DNA of 50,070 nt, taken from the NCBI GenBank assembly GCA_017461245.1, contig JAFTYW010000010.1, forward strand, positions 1 through 50,070, given 5' to 3'. Below the pieces are notes generated by a model that saw only the letters and a list, made by a program, of their open reading frames with translations, was not told the DNA's origin and searched no databases. Source of the DNA: Oscillospiraceae bacterium. Lineage in GTDB: Bacteria; Bacillota; Clostridia; Oscillospirales; Ruminococcaceae. The translations under genes were made by a program, and so were the position numbers. This document shows, one piece after another, positions 17,221 to 26,421 of the stretch (the stretch's first letter is position 1; each line of letters begins with the position of its first letter).

Positions 17221-18459
17221 GTGTCAAATGTGTCAAAAATAGTTAAATCTCTTTTGCTTTTTGCGCTTTCGGTCTTTATCCTGATTTTTGTAGGTTATCA
17301 GATCTACAGTGCGGTCTATTCTCCCTATAAAACCGAAACTGTTACAGAACTTTCTCACGAAAATAAAATTCAGGTTGACGGAATGTTTATACGGACAGAG
17401 GAGAGCGTTTCGGTAGATCACGATGGATATATTGTTCACTACCTTTATTCTGATGGAGAAAAGGTTGGAGCGGGTGGAACGGTCGCTGAGCTTTACGCAT
17501 CTGAGTCGGATGTTATAAATTATGAAAAGATCAAAGAACTTAATAATTTGATTACTCTGCTTGAAGAGTCACAGGACCAGTCCAGCGTTTTAGTTACAAA
17601 TGCGGACCAAATTACAAAACAAATAAACAACAAGATTCAGGAGTATTCTCAAGCGGTTTATCAAAGCGATGCTGATAAGATCGAGCAATGTAAAAACGAA
17701 CTGCAGGTGCTATTAAATCGCAGAAATATAATTACAGAGAAGGAAACCGATTTTAACGATTATATTTCTCAGATAAAATCACAGATAACCGAGCTTAAAA
17801 AGAAAATTAAAACTTCTTTAAAATCGGTTTATGCCCAGACAAACGGAAACTTTGTTATTTCGGCGGACGGATATGAAAATTCAGCCCAGTATTCAAAGCT
17901 TTCTGCACTTTCAGCGCTTGAAATTGAGAACTTTATAAAAAATCAAACTCCCGAAACTGTTTCTGATAAGATTATAGGCAAGCTTGTTACTGACTTTAAC
18001 TGGCACTATGTTATGATGCTGCCTATCGATGATAAGGAATATCACGAAAGAATTAAGGTCGGGACAACCCTCAGAATGCGTTTCAGCGATATTTCGGACA
18101 AAATTCTGAGCGTTACCGTGAGCCAGGTGGTGCTTGACGAGGCAGAGGGCAAAATGGCAGTCTTTGTTAAATCAGACCATATGACTGGCAAATTCTGCAC
18201 CGCAAGAATGGAATCCGCAGAAATCATTTTCTCAACTGTAAGAGGATACAAGGTTCCTAAAAGTGCCGTTAAAATGCAGGATAACGAAAAGGGCGTCTAC
18301 GTTCTTATCGGTAAGCAGATGTTCTTCAGAAAGGTTGAGATTCTTTTTGAGGGGGCGGATTATGTCATCTGCGAAGCGGTAAACGGCAGCGGAACGCTCA
18401 AGCCGTTTGACGATGTAATTGTGAAAGGAACAGACCTTTATGACGGAAAAAACATCTGA
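17221..18459 (+). CDS. HlyD-like membrane-anchored adaptor protein
   Basis: A 412-residue protein with one N-terminal membrane helix (residues ~11-31) and an extracellular remainder. A lipoyl/barrel-sandwich half (DGYIVHYLYSDGEKVGAGG, ~67-86) is followed by a coiled coil (~95-205), a beta domain, and a C-terminal strand region (GYKVPKSAVKMQDNEKGVYV). This is the layout of HlyD/membrane-fusion proteins, which normally work with a transporter. No transporter gene is adjacent; the next genes are yggS, sepF, ylmH and divIVA, and yggS overlaps its 3' end by 20 bases. I infer a cell-envelope or division-related role, but a specific function is not known. GTG start with GGGAGGG upstream. Confidence 0.7.
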   Translation: MSNVSKIVKSLLLFALSVFILIFVGYQIYSAVYSPYKTETVTELSHENKIQVDGMFIRTEESVSVDHDGYIVHYLYSDGEKVGAGGTVAELYASESDVINYEKIKELNNLITLLEESQDQSSVLVTNADQITKQINNKIQEYSQAVYQSDADKIEQCKNELQVLLNRRNIITEKETDFNDYISQIKSQITELKKKIKTSLKSVYAQTNGNFVISADGYENSAQYSKLSALSALEIENFIKNQTPETVSDKIIGKLVTDFNWHYVMMLPIDDKEYHERIKVGTTLRMRFSDISDKILSVTVSQVVLDEAEGKMAVFVKSDHMTGKFCTARMESAEIIFSTVRGYKVPKSAVKMQDNEKGVYVLIGKQMFFRKVEILFEGADYVICEAVNGSGTLKPFDDVIVKGTDLYDGKNI

Positions 18460-19153
18460 GATTGTAGTACTCGAAAATCTTAAGGTTATTCGCGATAGGG
18501 TTGCCGCTGCGGCAGAAAAATCGGGAAGAAGCGCCGAGGATGTTCGCATTATGGCGGTTACCAAAACAGTAGCTCCTGAGCTTGTAAATGTTGCGATAAA
18601 TAACGGCATTAGCCTGCTCGGTGAAAATCGCGTTCAAGAGTATCTTGATAAAAGAGACAGCTATGTGCAGGGTACCGAAACCCATTTTATCGGTCACCTG
18701 CAGACTAATAAGGTTAAATATATCATTGATAAGGTTAGTATGATACAGTCTGTTGACAGCGTTAAGCTTGCTAAGGAAATAAGCAAAAACGCCGTCAAAA
18801 ACAATCTAACTATGGATGTTCTTGTTGAGATAAATATCGGTGATGAGGATTCCAAGTCGGGAATTGAGGCAGACGTAACAGAGGACCTTATCAGAGAAAT
18901 TGCCGAGCTTGAAGCGATTAGAGTTAAAGGAATTATGTCTATCCCGCCGATTTGCGAGAAAAAAGAGCAAAGTCTTAATTATTTTTCCCGCCTTAGACAA
19001 ATATTTGTTGACATTAGTGCTAAAAACATAGATAATGTATATATGGAGTACCTTTCGATGGGAATGAGCCAAGATTTTGAGGCCGCTATCGAAATGGGAG
19101 CTAACATTGTTCGCATAGGTTCGGCCTTGTTTGGCCAGCGTCAATATAACTGA
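18440..19153 (+). CDS. yggS: YggS/YlmE-family pyridoxal phosphate homeostasis protein
   Basis: A 237-residue PLP-binding protein of the alanine racemase-like barrel fold that buffers free pyridoxal phosphate and lacks known catalytic activity. Visible motifs are MAVTKTVAPELV (the PLP lysine), LLGENRVQEYLDK, HFIGHLQTNKVKYI, VLVEINIGDEDSKSGI and LSMGMSQDFEAAIEMGANIV, ending IGSALFGQRQY. The start is inside the 3' end of the HlyD-like gene, with AAAGGAAC upstream, so the two are likely coupled. A YggS protein beside sepF is the usual arrangement in Firmicutes (ylmE in Bacillus). Confidence 0.93.
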   Translation: MTEKTSEIVVLENLKVIRDRVAAAAEKSGRSAEDVRIMAVTKTVAPELVNVAINNGISLLGENRVQEYLDKRDSYVQGTETHFIGHLQTNKVKYIIDKVSMIQSVDSVKLAKEISKNAVKNNLTMDVLVEINIGDEDSKSGIEADVTEDLIREIAELEAIRVKGIMSIPPICEKKEQSLNYFSRLRQIFVDISAKNIDNVYMEYLSMGMSQDFEAAIEMGANIVRIGSALFGQRQYN

Positions 19154-19182
19154 TTTAATATAAAGAAAGTGAGGCCTAAAAA

Positions 19183-19629
19183 ATGGGATTATTCGGAAGA
19201 TTATTCGGAGATGCAGAAGATGAGCAGTATGAGAATGAGAGAGATGGACTGGGTGAGGATCTAATTCATAACAGCGATTCCTCGATTGATGACACAACTG
19301 TTTCTTACGGAACTGAAAAGAACCGTAATCGTGTTGTTAACATTCACGCTACAACTCAGCTTCAGGTTATTCTCGTAAAGCCTGAGCGCTTTGAGGATGC
19401 GAGAACCATCGCTGATCACCTCAATTCTAAAAGAACTGTTGTTCTTAATCTTGAGTCCACAAATAAGGACGTTTCAAGAAGACTTATTGATTTCTTAAGC
19501 GGCGTCGCTTATGCAAATCATGGTCAGATAAAGCGTGTTGCAAACTCAACATTTATCATCACTCCTTACAATGTTGCTATTGAGGGAGATCTGCTTGATG
19601 AGCTTGAAAACAGTGGGGTTTATTTCTAA
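19183..19629 (+). CDS. sepF: Cell division protein SepF
   Basis: Membrane-binding FtsZ partner that organises the division ring. The 148 residues begin with the amphipathic membrane anchor (MGLFGRLFGDAED), then an acidic linker, then the dimerising domain (~60-140) with VVNIHATTQLQVILVKPERF, NSKRTVVLNLE and GVAYANHGQIKRV. The length matches the family. It lies between yggS and ylmH. The usual third neighbour, ylmG (YggT family), is absent here. Confidence 0.95.
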   Translation: MGLFGRLFGDAEDEQYENERDGLGEDLIHNSDSSIDDTTVSYGTEKNRNRVVNIHATTQLQVILVKPERFEDARTIADHLNSKRTVVLNLESTNKDVSRRLIDFLSGVAYANHGQIKRVANSTFIITPYNVAIEGDLLDELENSGVYF

Positions 19630-19634
19630 GGGAT

Positions 19635-20408
19635 ATGAACGAGTCGCTAAGACAGCTAAATCTTAGCCGTGAGGAAGAGATTTTTGCATCGCATATTGAG
19701 GATCTGGTTTCTATATGCGATAGAAAAAATGTGCCCAAGTTTTCGGGTTTTCTTGACCTTCGGCAACAAAAGATTGCTCAGTTTGCTGCGTCATTTGTAG
19801 GTGCAGATTCGCTTGCGTTTTACGGCGGCTTTGAAAACGCTGAACGGAAAATGTTCGGCGTTTTTCCTGGTTATGTAATTGACAAGTTTAGCCTGTTTCC
19901 GATCGATTTCATTGAAATTTCGCATAGCCGCCCGCTCACTCATCGTGATTTTCTCGGCTCTCTTATGTCGCTCGGCATAAAAAGAGAGATAGTAGGAGAC
20001 ATCATTGTGGGCGAGGATAAGAGCTTTGTCGCTTTGCAAAATAATATGTCCTCGCATATTATTGAGAACGTTTCAAAGATTGGAAATGTCGGTGTAAAGT
20101 TAAGGCTTTGCTCAGCAGATGAGCTTGGCAGTACGCAAAATAAGTTTGAAGAAGATACTATTATTGTTTCTTCAATGCGGCTTGACTGTGTGGTTGCTGC
20201 TCTTTCGTCTAAAAGTAGGGCAGACTCAGCTAAGTTTGTTCTGTCTGAAAGGGTAAGTGTTAATCACGAGATCGTTACATCGGTGTCAAAATGCGTCAGC
20301 GAGGGTGATACAGTTTCTATCCGCTCTGTTGGAAAGTTTGTAATCGGGCAATGTAATGCTAAGACCAAAAAAGGAAGATCAGTCCTTTGTTATAAAAAAT
20401 ATATTTAA
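19635..20408 (+). CDS. ylmH: YlmH-like S4-domain RNA-binding protein
   Basis: A 257-residue protein with the YlmH N-terminal domains (VPKFSGFLDLRQQKIAQFAA, FGVFPGYVIDKFSLFPID, RDFLGSLMSLGIKREIVGDI) and a C-terminal S4 RNA-binding domain (~180-250, MRLDCVVAALSSKSRADSA, then SEGDTVSIRSVGKFVIG). In Bacillus, YlmH lies in the same division cluster and has been linked to rescue of stalled ribosomes; whether this protein does so is inference. It starts 5 bases after sepF, with its ribosome binding site in the sepF stop region. Confidence 0.9.
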   Translation: MNESLRQLNLSREEEIFASHIEDLVSICDRKNVPKFSGFLDLRQQKIAQFAASFVGADSLAFYGGFENAERKMFGVFPGYVIDKFSLFPIDFIEISHSRPLTHRDFLGSLMSLGIKREIVGDIIVGEDKSFVALQNNMSSHIIENVSKIGNVGVKLRLCSADELGSTQNKFEEDTIIVSSMRLDCVVAALSSKSRADSAKFVLSERVSVNHEIVTSVSKCVSEGDTVSIRSVGKFVIGQCNAKTKKGRSVLCYKKYI

Positions 20409-20423
20409 TGGGAGGTTTCCTCG

Positions 20424-21209
20424 GTGCATACACTTAACGAAATTAAAAACAAAAAATTTGACAAAGCTGCCTTTGGTTATAAGGTAGAGGATGTCGAAAA
20501 CTTCTTAAATGAGGTTATTGATTACGTTTCTGCTCTTGAAAACGAAAAGGTAGAAACTGAGAAAAAACTCGTTGTTCTTGCTAACAAAATTGAGGAATAC
20601 AGAAACGAGGAGGACAGTCTCCGTCAGGCGCTCCTCGGCGCTCAGAAGCTTGGCGACAGCATCCTCAAAGAAGCAAAGAACCGCGCTGAAATTATTATGC
20701 GCGATGCAACTATCAAATCCGAAAACATTGTAAAAAATGTTAAGGAAGAGGTTAAACGTGAGGAAGTTATCTTAAATAAGATGAAGCGTGAGGTTGATGC
20801 TTTCAGAACCAAGATGCTTACTATGTATAATTCTCATATAGATATGATTAAGAGCATTCCTGAAGTCGAGCGCGAAAAGGCTGAGGAAGTAGCTGAGCCC
20901 GAGGTCAAGGCGGAGGTCAAGGTTGTTGAGCCCGAGGTTAAGGAAGAACCCGCCATAGAGATTGAGGCCGCTCCGGAGCCCGAGGTTAAAGAGGAAATTG
21001 TGGTTGAAACACTTACTCCTCCCGAGGAAGAGCAAGTAGCTCCCGAGATCGAGGAACATGGCGAGCAGGAACCCGAGGAAGAAGGCTTTAAAATCAGCGG
21101 CGGATTTAAGTTCAGCCGTTTTGACGAAAAAGAAGATAAAAAAGAATCCAAATTCGGTCCCCTTAAGTTTGGCGATGGCTACGATTTGGATGACGAAGGA
21201 AAAAGATAA
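20424..21209 (+). CDS. divIVA: DivIVA-family polar/septal scaffold protein
   Basis: Binds curved membrane at septa and poles and recruits partners in division and chromosome anchoring. Of the 261 residues, ~1-40 form the lipid-binding head (IKNKKFDKAAFGYKVEDVENF) and ~35-150 form coiled coils. The rest is an unusual acidic tail (~155-225) of repeated PEVK-type units (EPEVKAEVKVVEPEVKEEPA), ending in a basic/acidic GFKISGGFKFSRF segment. The start is GTG 20424 with GGGAGG upstream. The tail's DNA contains imperfect repeats of GAGCCCGAGGT(T/C)AA. It is followed by ileS after 25 bases. Confidence 0.92.
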   Translation: MHTLNEIKNKKFDKAAFGYKVEDVENFLNEVIDYVSALENEKVETEKKLVVLANKIEEYRNEEDSLRQALLGAQKLGDSILKEAKNRAEIIMRDATIKSENIVKNVKEEVKREEVILNKMKREVDAFRTKMLTMYNSHIDMIKSIPEVEREKAEEVAEPEVKAEVKVVEPEVKEEPAIEIEAAPEPEVKEEIVVETLTPPEEEQVAPEIEEHGEQEPEEEGFKISGGFKFSRFDEKEDKKESKFGPLKFGDGYDLDDEGKR

Positions 21210-21234
21210 ACAATCATTTTGAGGAGAGAACAAG

Positions 21235-24021
21235 ATGCCACAGGATTATAATCAGACCCTAAACCTGCCGCAGACTGAGTTTGCGATGCGCGCAGGACTT
21301 CCGCAGAGAGAGCCTGAAATGTTTAAAAAGATTGACGAGCAGGACATCTACGGAAAAATAATCAAGAAAAACGAGGGTAGACCCAAGTATGTCCTTCACG
21401 ACGGACCTCCGTATGCAAACGGCGATATCCACCTTGGAACTGCTCTCAATAAGGTACTTAAGGACTTTATTGTTAAATACAAGAATATGGCTGGCTTCTG
21501 CGCTCCGTATGTTCCCGGTTGGGATACTCACGGACTGCCGATCGAATTAAAGGCTATCAAGAAGATCGGAGTTGACAGAGCTGTTCTTTCTCCAGTTGAT
21601 TTAAGACGGCATTGTAAAGAGTTTGCTCTTTCCTATGTTGATAATCAGAGAAATCAGTTTAAGCGCTTAGGCTCTATCGGTGACTATTCCAACCCTTATC
21701 TCACCCTTACTCCTGAGTTTGAGGCAAAGCAGATTGAAATTTTCGGCGATATGGCTGAAAAGGGCTATATCTATAAGGGTCTTAAGCCTGTTTACTGGTG
21801 TCCCACCTGCGAAACTGCTCTTGCTGAGGCTGAGATTGAGTATGCAGAGGATCCCTGCCATTCAATTTACGTAAAATTCAGAGTAACTGACGATAAGGGA
21901 AAGCTTTCAGCACTTGGTGCAGACCCCGATAAAACCTATTTCGTAATCTGGACAACAACCACATGGACTCTGCCCGCTAACGTTGCAGTTTGCATCGGCC
22001 CCGAGTATACCTATGCAGTTGTAAAGGCAAACGGCGAGTTTTACGTTATCGCTGAGGAACTTGTTGAGGCCACAATGCAGGCAGGCAAGATCGAGGAATA
22101 CGAGATTGTCGGCAGAGCAAAGGGAAGTGAACTCGAGCTTATCGAAACTGCTCACCCATTTATCGACAGAACCTCTCTTGTTATCGTTGGTAACCACGTA
22201 ACCTTAGAGAGCGGTACAGGATGTGTCCACACCGCTCCCGGTCACGGTGTTGAGGACTTTGAGGTTTGCAGAAACTATCCTCAGATTCCCATCGTTGTTC
22301 CTGTTGACTCAAAGGGATATATGACCGAGGAAGCAGGTCAGTTTGCAGGACTTTCCACAAACGATGCAAACAAGGCTATCGCAATTCACCTCGAGGAAAC
22401 CGGAAGCCTTTTTGCAATTCAGAAGATAATTCACCAGTATCCTCACTGCTGGCGTTGTAAGGACCCCGTTCTCTTCAGAGCGACAAAACAGTGGTTCTGC
22501 TCGATCGACGGATTTAAGGATGCTGCCATCAAGGCAATTGAAGGCGTTAACTGGATTCCCGAATGGGGTGAGGAGCGCATTAAGGGAATGGTCCGCGATA
22601 GAAGTGACTGGTGTATTTCCCGCCAGCGTACCTGGGGCGTTCCCATTCCTATCTTCTATTGCGAAAAATGCGGTAAGGAGCATATTGATAAAGATAGTAT
22701 CAAGGCAGTTGCTGAGCTTTTCCGTGAAAACGGCTCTGATGCTTGGTATACAACCGATGCCGCAGATATTCTTCCTAAGGGAACTGTATGTAAAGAATGC
22801 GGCCACAATGTCTTTACCAAAGAAACCGATATTATGGACGTTTGGTTTGACTCGGGTTCGTCTCACGCCGCTGTTCTTCAGCAGAGAGACGGTTTGACCT
22901 GGCCTGCTGACCTCTATTTAGAGGGCGCTGACCAGTACCGTGGCTGGTTCCAGTCATCGCTTCTGACCTCTGTTGCTTGGTGCGGTAAAGCTCCTTACAA
23001 GGCGGTCTGCACACACGGCTGGGTTGTTGACGGCGAGGGCAAAAAAATGTCCAAATCACTTGGAAACGGCATTCTCGCTGAGGAGATACTCAATGAGTAC
23101 GGCGCTGATATCTTAAGGCTTTGGGTTGCATCTTCTGACTACCACGCTGACATTAGAATTTCAAAGGATATCTTAAAGCAGCTGTCAGAGGGTTACAGAA
23201 AGATCCGCAACACTGCAAGATATATCCTCGGAAATATCTCGGACTTTGATCCTAATAAGAATATGGTCAAGTTTGACGATATGGCTGAGATCGACAAATG
23301 GGCGCTCATTAAGCTTGAAGAGCTTAAACAAAAGGTATACGATGCTTACGATGCTTTCGAGTTCCATCAGGTTTACCATTCTATCCGCGATTTCTGTATA
23401 GTTGATATGTCAAATTTCTATCTTGATGTTCTTAAGGATAGATTGTACTGCGATAAGATCGACGGAAGCTCCAGAAGAGCCGCTCAGAGCGCAATGTATA
23501 TCATCTTAAATTCGCTCACAAGAATGCTTGCTCCTATCCTTGCATTTACCTCGGAGGAGATCTGGCAGAGTATGCCTCACCTTGAAAGTGAGAATACTGA
23601 GAATGTCCTTCTCAACGATATGCCTGAAAAAGAGGACATCGCCGCAGAAGCAGGCTTTATGGATAAGTGGGAAAGAATTCACGCCGTAAAGGATGCTGTT
23701 AAAAAGCAGCTCGAGGAGCTTAGAAGCCAGAAGGTTATCGGTTCTTCTCTTGACGCTGAGGTTAAGCTTTATGCTGACGGCGAGCTTTACGAGTTCTTAG
23801 ACTCTGTAAAGGCAATTCTTCCTCAGGTTCTTATCGTATCCAAGGTTTCTGTTGTTAAAGGAAACGGCGGCAAGTGCGACGAAGAGCTTAAAGAGCTTGG
23901 AATAGAGGCTGCTAAGGCAGGCGGAGCAAAATGCGCTCGCTGCTGGACCTATAGCGATAGCGTTGGCTGCGATGCAGAGCATCCCGAAATTTGCGAAAGA
24001 TGTGCGGCTGTTGTAAAATAA
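21235..24021 (+). CDS. ileS: Isoleucyl-tRNA synthetase
   Basis: Charges tRNA-Ile with isoleucine. The 928-residue protein has the HIGH-type motif ([14 protein letters not shown]), the editing domain, KKMSKSLGN, and a C-terminal zinc finger (CARCW...CERC), which marks the common bacterial IleS form. A second cysteine group (CEKCGKE...CKECGHN) lies just before KMSKS. There are only 25 bases between divIVA and ileS and no T-box leader, so it is probably expressed with the division cluster rather than controlled by uncharged tRNA at its own leader. Confidence 0.97.
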   Translation: MPQDYNQTLNLPQTEFAMRAGLPQREPEMFKKIDEQDIYGKIIKKNEGRPKYVLHDGPPYANGDIHLGTALNKVLKDFIVKYKNMAGFCAPYVPGWDTHGLPIELKAIKKIGVDRAVLSPVDLRRHCKEFALSYVDNQRNQFKRLGSIGDYSNPYLTLTPEFEAKQIEIFGDMAEKGYIYKGLKPVYWCPTCETALAEAEIEYAEDPCHSIYVKFRVTDDKGKLSALGADPDKTYFVIWTTTTWTLPANVAVCIGPEYTYAVVKANGEFYVIAEELVEATMQAGKIEEYEIVGRAKGSELELIETAHPFIDRTSLVIVGNHVTLESGTGCVHTAPGHGVEDFEVCRNYPQIPIVVPVDSKGYMTEEAGQFAGLSTNDANKAIAIHLEETGSLFAIQKIIHQYPHCWRCKDPVLFRATKQWFCSIDGFKDAAIKAIEGVNWIPEWGEERIKGMVRDRSDWCISRQRTWGVPIPIFYCEKCGKEHIDKDSIKAVAELFRENGSDAWYTTDAADILPKGTVCKECGHNVFTKETDIMDVWFDSGSSHAAVLQQRDGLTWPADLYLEGADQYRGWFQSSLLTSVAWCGKAPYKAVCTHGWVVDGEGKKMSKSLGNGILAEEILNEYGADILRLWVASSDYHADIRISKDILKQLSEGYRKIRNTARYILGNISDFDPNKNMVKFDDMAEIDKWALIKLEELKQKVYDAYDAFEFHQVYHSIRDFCIVDMSNFYLDVLKDRLYCDKIDGSSRRAAQSAMYIILNSLTRMLAPILAFTSEEIWQSMPHLESENTENVLLNDMPEKEDIAAEAGFMDKWERIHAVKDAVKKQLEELRSQKVIGSSLDAEVKLYADGELYEFLDSVKAILPQVLIVSKVSVVKGNGGKCDEELKELGIEAAKAGGAKCARCWTYSDSVGCDAEHPEICERCAAVVK

Positions 24022-24029
24022 ATAAAGAT

Positions 24030-24058
24030 AGCAGGGCCAAAGCGCCCTGCTGACTTTT
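24030..24058 (+). terminator. Weak hairpin after ileS
   Basis: AGCAGGGC (24030-24037) pairs with GCCCTGCT (24044-24051) and is followed by GACTTTT. The T-run is short, so it may only partly end transcription before lspA. Confidence 0.5.
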
Positions 24059-24075
24059 AATAGGTGGTGTCATAA

Positions 24076-24612
24076 ATGAAGAAACTGTCAATCGGCAGAA
24101 TCAAGCTTATCATTATCCTTTCTACGCTTGTGCTTATTGGAATTGACCAGCTTATAAAATTTGCAGTTGTCAGTAATATGCAGCTTTATGACACTATTCC
24201 TGTTATAAACAATGTATTGCATATAACCTATGTTTTAAATGACGGTGCGGCATTCAGTATGATGTCGGGGCAAAGCTGGCTTCTGTGCGGAGTAACCTCG
24301 GTGCTGATGATTGGATTGGTAGTTTACTTCTTTTCAAAATCTATGACACATATTCCAACCCTTTGCTCGTTGGGTCTTATCATTTCGGGCGGAATAGGGA
24401 ACTTGATCGATAGATTTTTCAGAGGCGAGGCACTCTTTCAAGGCAAGGTCGTGGACTTTGTCGATTTTAGACTTATAAACTTTGCCGTTTTTAATTTTGC
24501 TGACTGTTGTGTTGTTATTGGAACATGTCTTTTAATGGCGATATGTATTTATCTTATGTATAAAGAATATAAGGAAAAAAAGAAAAAATCTGAGGTAGCT
24601 GCCAATGAATGA
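24076..24612 (+). CDS. lspA: Lipoprotein signal peptidase
   Basis: Cleaves the signal peptides of diacylglyceryl-modified prolipoproteins in the membrane. The 178 residues contain four membrane helices and the conserved sites: DQLIKFAV near residue 24, LNDGAAFSM, GGIGNLIDRF, and VDFVDF...FNFADCC with the catalytic aspartates. The C-terminus is a lysine-rich tail (YKEYKEKKKKSE). The stop overlaps the rluD start by 8 bases, the usual pair in Firmicutes. Confidence 0.95.
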   Translation: MKKLSIGRIKLIIILSTLVLIGIDQLIKFAVVSNMQLYDTIPVINNVLHITYVLNDGAAFSMMSGQSWLLCGVTSVLMIGLVVYFFSKSMTHIPTLCSLGLIISGGIGNLIDRFFRGEALFQGKVVDFVDFRLINFAVFNFADCCVVIGTCLLMAICIYLMYKEYKEKKKKSEVAANE

Positions 24613-25528
24613 GCAGGAAATTGTGCTTTTGGCAGAAGCTGAGGATGAAGGAAAACGAATTGACTCTTTTTTGTGTGAAAAGGTAGAGACCTTTACACGA
24701 AGCCGCGTTCAAAAAATAATAGAGGACGGCGGCGTTTTAGTAAACGATAAGCATGTTTCTAAAAGCTATAAGCTTTGCGCTGGGGATAGGGTCTGCTTAA
24801 CTATCCCTGATAACGAAGATTTGGAAATACTACCTGAGGATATTCCCCTTGATATTGTTTACGAGGATAAGGATCTTTTAGTCATAAACAAGCCAAAGGG
24901 AATGGTCGTTCACCCAGCACCAGGGAATTACAGTGGAACGCTTGTAAATGCACTTCTTTTTCACTGTAGGGGAGAGCTTTCGGGCATAAACGGAGTTAAC
25001 CGCCCCGGTATCGTACATAGAATTGACAAGGACACAAGCGGACTTTTAGTAGTAGCAAAGAGCGATGCCGCTCATTTAGGACTTTCTGAGCAGTTTTCTG
25101 TTCACTCAATTAAAAGGGAATATCATGCAGTTGTGTATGGTAATATAAAGCAGGATTCCGGAACTGTCGATGCGCCTATAGGTAGGCATCCCGTTCACAG
25201 AAAGCAGATGGCAATTACCTATAATAACTCAAAAAACGCTGTTACTCATTACAAGGTTCTTGAAAGATTTGGCGGTTTTACCTATGTTTCATGCACGCTT
25301 GAAACGGGTAGAACGCATCAGATAAGGGTACATATGTCAAGCCTCGGTCACGGACTTGTTGGTGATGAGGTTTACGGTCCGAAAAAAGTTATAAAAAAAC
25401 TTAGCGGACAATGTTTGCATGCAAAGGTATTGGGCTTTACACATCCAATAACGCGCGAGAAACTGCTTTTTGACAGCGAGTTGCCGTTGTATTTTACAAG
25501 TTTTCTAAATTCACTTAGAAATAAATAA
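24605..25528 (+). CDS. rluD: RluD-family ribosomal RNA pseudouridine synthase
   Basis: Converts specific uridines of 23S rRNA to pseudouridine. The 307 residues have an N-terminal S4 domain (RIDSFLCEKVETFTRSRVQK), the catalytic domain with LVINKPKGMVVHPAPGN and HRIDKDTSGLLV (catalytic Asp), and TGRTHQIRVHMSSLGHGLVGD. The exact target uridine is not predictable (RluD, RluC and YlyB-type enzymes are alike); its position after lspA matches ylyB of Bacillus. It overlaps lspA. Confidence 0.93.
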   Translation: MNEQEIVLLAEAEDEGKRIDSFLCEKVETFTRSRVQKIIEDGGVLVNDKHVSKSYKLCAGDRVCLTIPDNEDLEILPEDIPLDIVYEDKDLLVINKPKGMVVHPAPGNYSGTLVNALLFHCRGELSGINGVNRPGIVHRIDKDTSGLLVVAKSDAAHLGLSEQFSVHSIKREYHAVVYGNIKQDSGTVDAPIGRHPVHRKQMAITYNNSKNAVTHYKVLERFGGFTYVSCTLETGRTHQIRVHMSSLGHGLVGDEVYGPKKVIKKLSGQCLHAKVLGFTHPITREKLLFDSELPLYFTSFLNSLRNK

Positions 25529-25575
25529 AGTTTAGTCCGTATGCCATTTATAAATTTCAATTAGGAGGTAGCACA

Positions 25576-26418
25576 ATGCAGGAAACACAAAAGAAACAAC
25601 TGCAAAAAACAGCCTGCGAAATCAGACTCGGTATAATCGAGGCGGTTCACAGCGCAAAATCTGGTCATCCGGGAGGGTCGCTTTCTATAGCTGATCTTCT
25701 CACATATCTTTATTTCGTTGAAATGAAGATCGATCCTAAGAATCCCAAGGATGCTAACAGGGATAGACTTGTTCTTTCCAAGGGACACTGTTCGCCCGGT
25801 CTTTATTCTGCTCTTGCAAACCGCGGATATTTTCCCGCTGAAGAGCTTACAAGCTTCCGTCACATCGGCAGCAGACTTCAGGGTCACCCCGATATGAAGG
25901 GAACACCCGGTGTTGATATGAGCTCCGGCTCACTCGGCCAGGGCATTTCTGCCGCTTGCGGTATGGCTCTTGGTGCAAAGGTTAACGGAGCCGACTATAG
26001 AGTTTATACCATTCTCGGTGACGGCGAGTGCGAAGAGGGACAGGTTTGGGAAGCTGCTATGTTTGCCGCAAGCAAAAAGCTTGACAATCTATGCGCTATT
26101 GTTGACTACAACGGCCTTCAGATAGACGGTGCTTTGAGCGAAGTTTGTTCTCCCGAGCCTTTTGATAAGAAATTTGAGGCTTTTGGCTGGAACGTAATTG
26201 TTATTGATGCTCACGACTTTGACCAGTATGAAGCCGCTTTTGAGGCTGCTAAAAAGGTTAAAAATAAGCCTTCGGTCATTATTCAGAAGAGTGTTAAGGG
26301 TAAAGGTGTTTCTTATATGGAGAACGCTGTTTCCTGGCACGGTGCCGCTCCTAATGACGAGCAGTATGAGATTGCAATGAGCGAGCTTAAAGCAGCTCTC
26401 AAAGAATTGGAGGCGTAA
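25576..26418 (+). CDS. Transketolase, N-terminal subunit
   Basis: A 280-residue thiamine diphosphate-binding half of a split transketolase that moves two-carbon units in the pentose phosphate pathway. It shows SGHPGGSLSIADLLTYLYF, LSKGHCSPGLYSALA, SLGQGISAACGMALGAK and the ThDP/Mg motif GDGECEEGQVWEAAMF. The second half follows after 3 bases, so the two subunits are made together. AGGAGG upstream supports the start. Confidence 0.95.
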   Translation: MQETQKKQLQKTACEIRLGIIEAVHSAKSGHPGGSLSIADLLTYLYFVEMKIDPKNPKDANRDRLVLSKGHCSPGLYSALANRGYFPAEELTSFRHIGSRLQGHPDMKGTPGVDMSSGSLGQGISAACGMALGAKVNGADYRVYTILGDGECEEGQVWEAAMFAASKKLDNLCAIVDYNGLQIDGALSEVCSPEPFDKKFEAFGWNVIVIDAHDFDQYEAAFEAAKKVKNKPSVIIQKSVKGKGVSYMENAVSWHGAAPNDEQYEIAMSELKAALKELEA

Positions 26419-26421
26419 ACA

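Noticed and set aside
21209-21235. T-box leader before ileS
   Set aside because: Only 25 bases separate divIVA and ileS, and no specifier loop or antiterminator sequence was seen.
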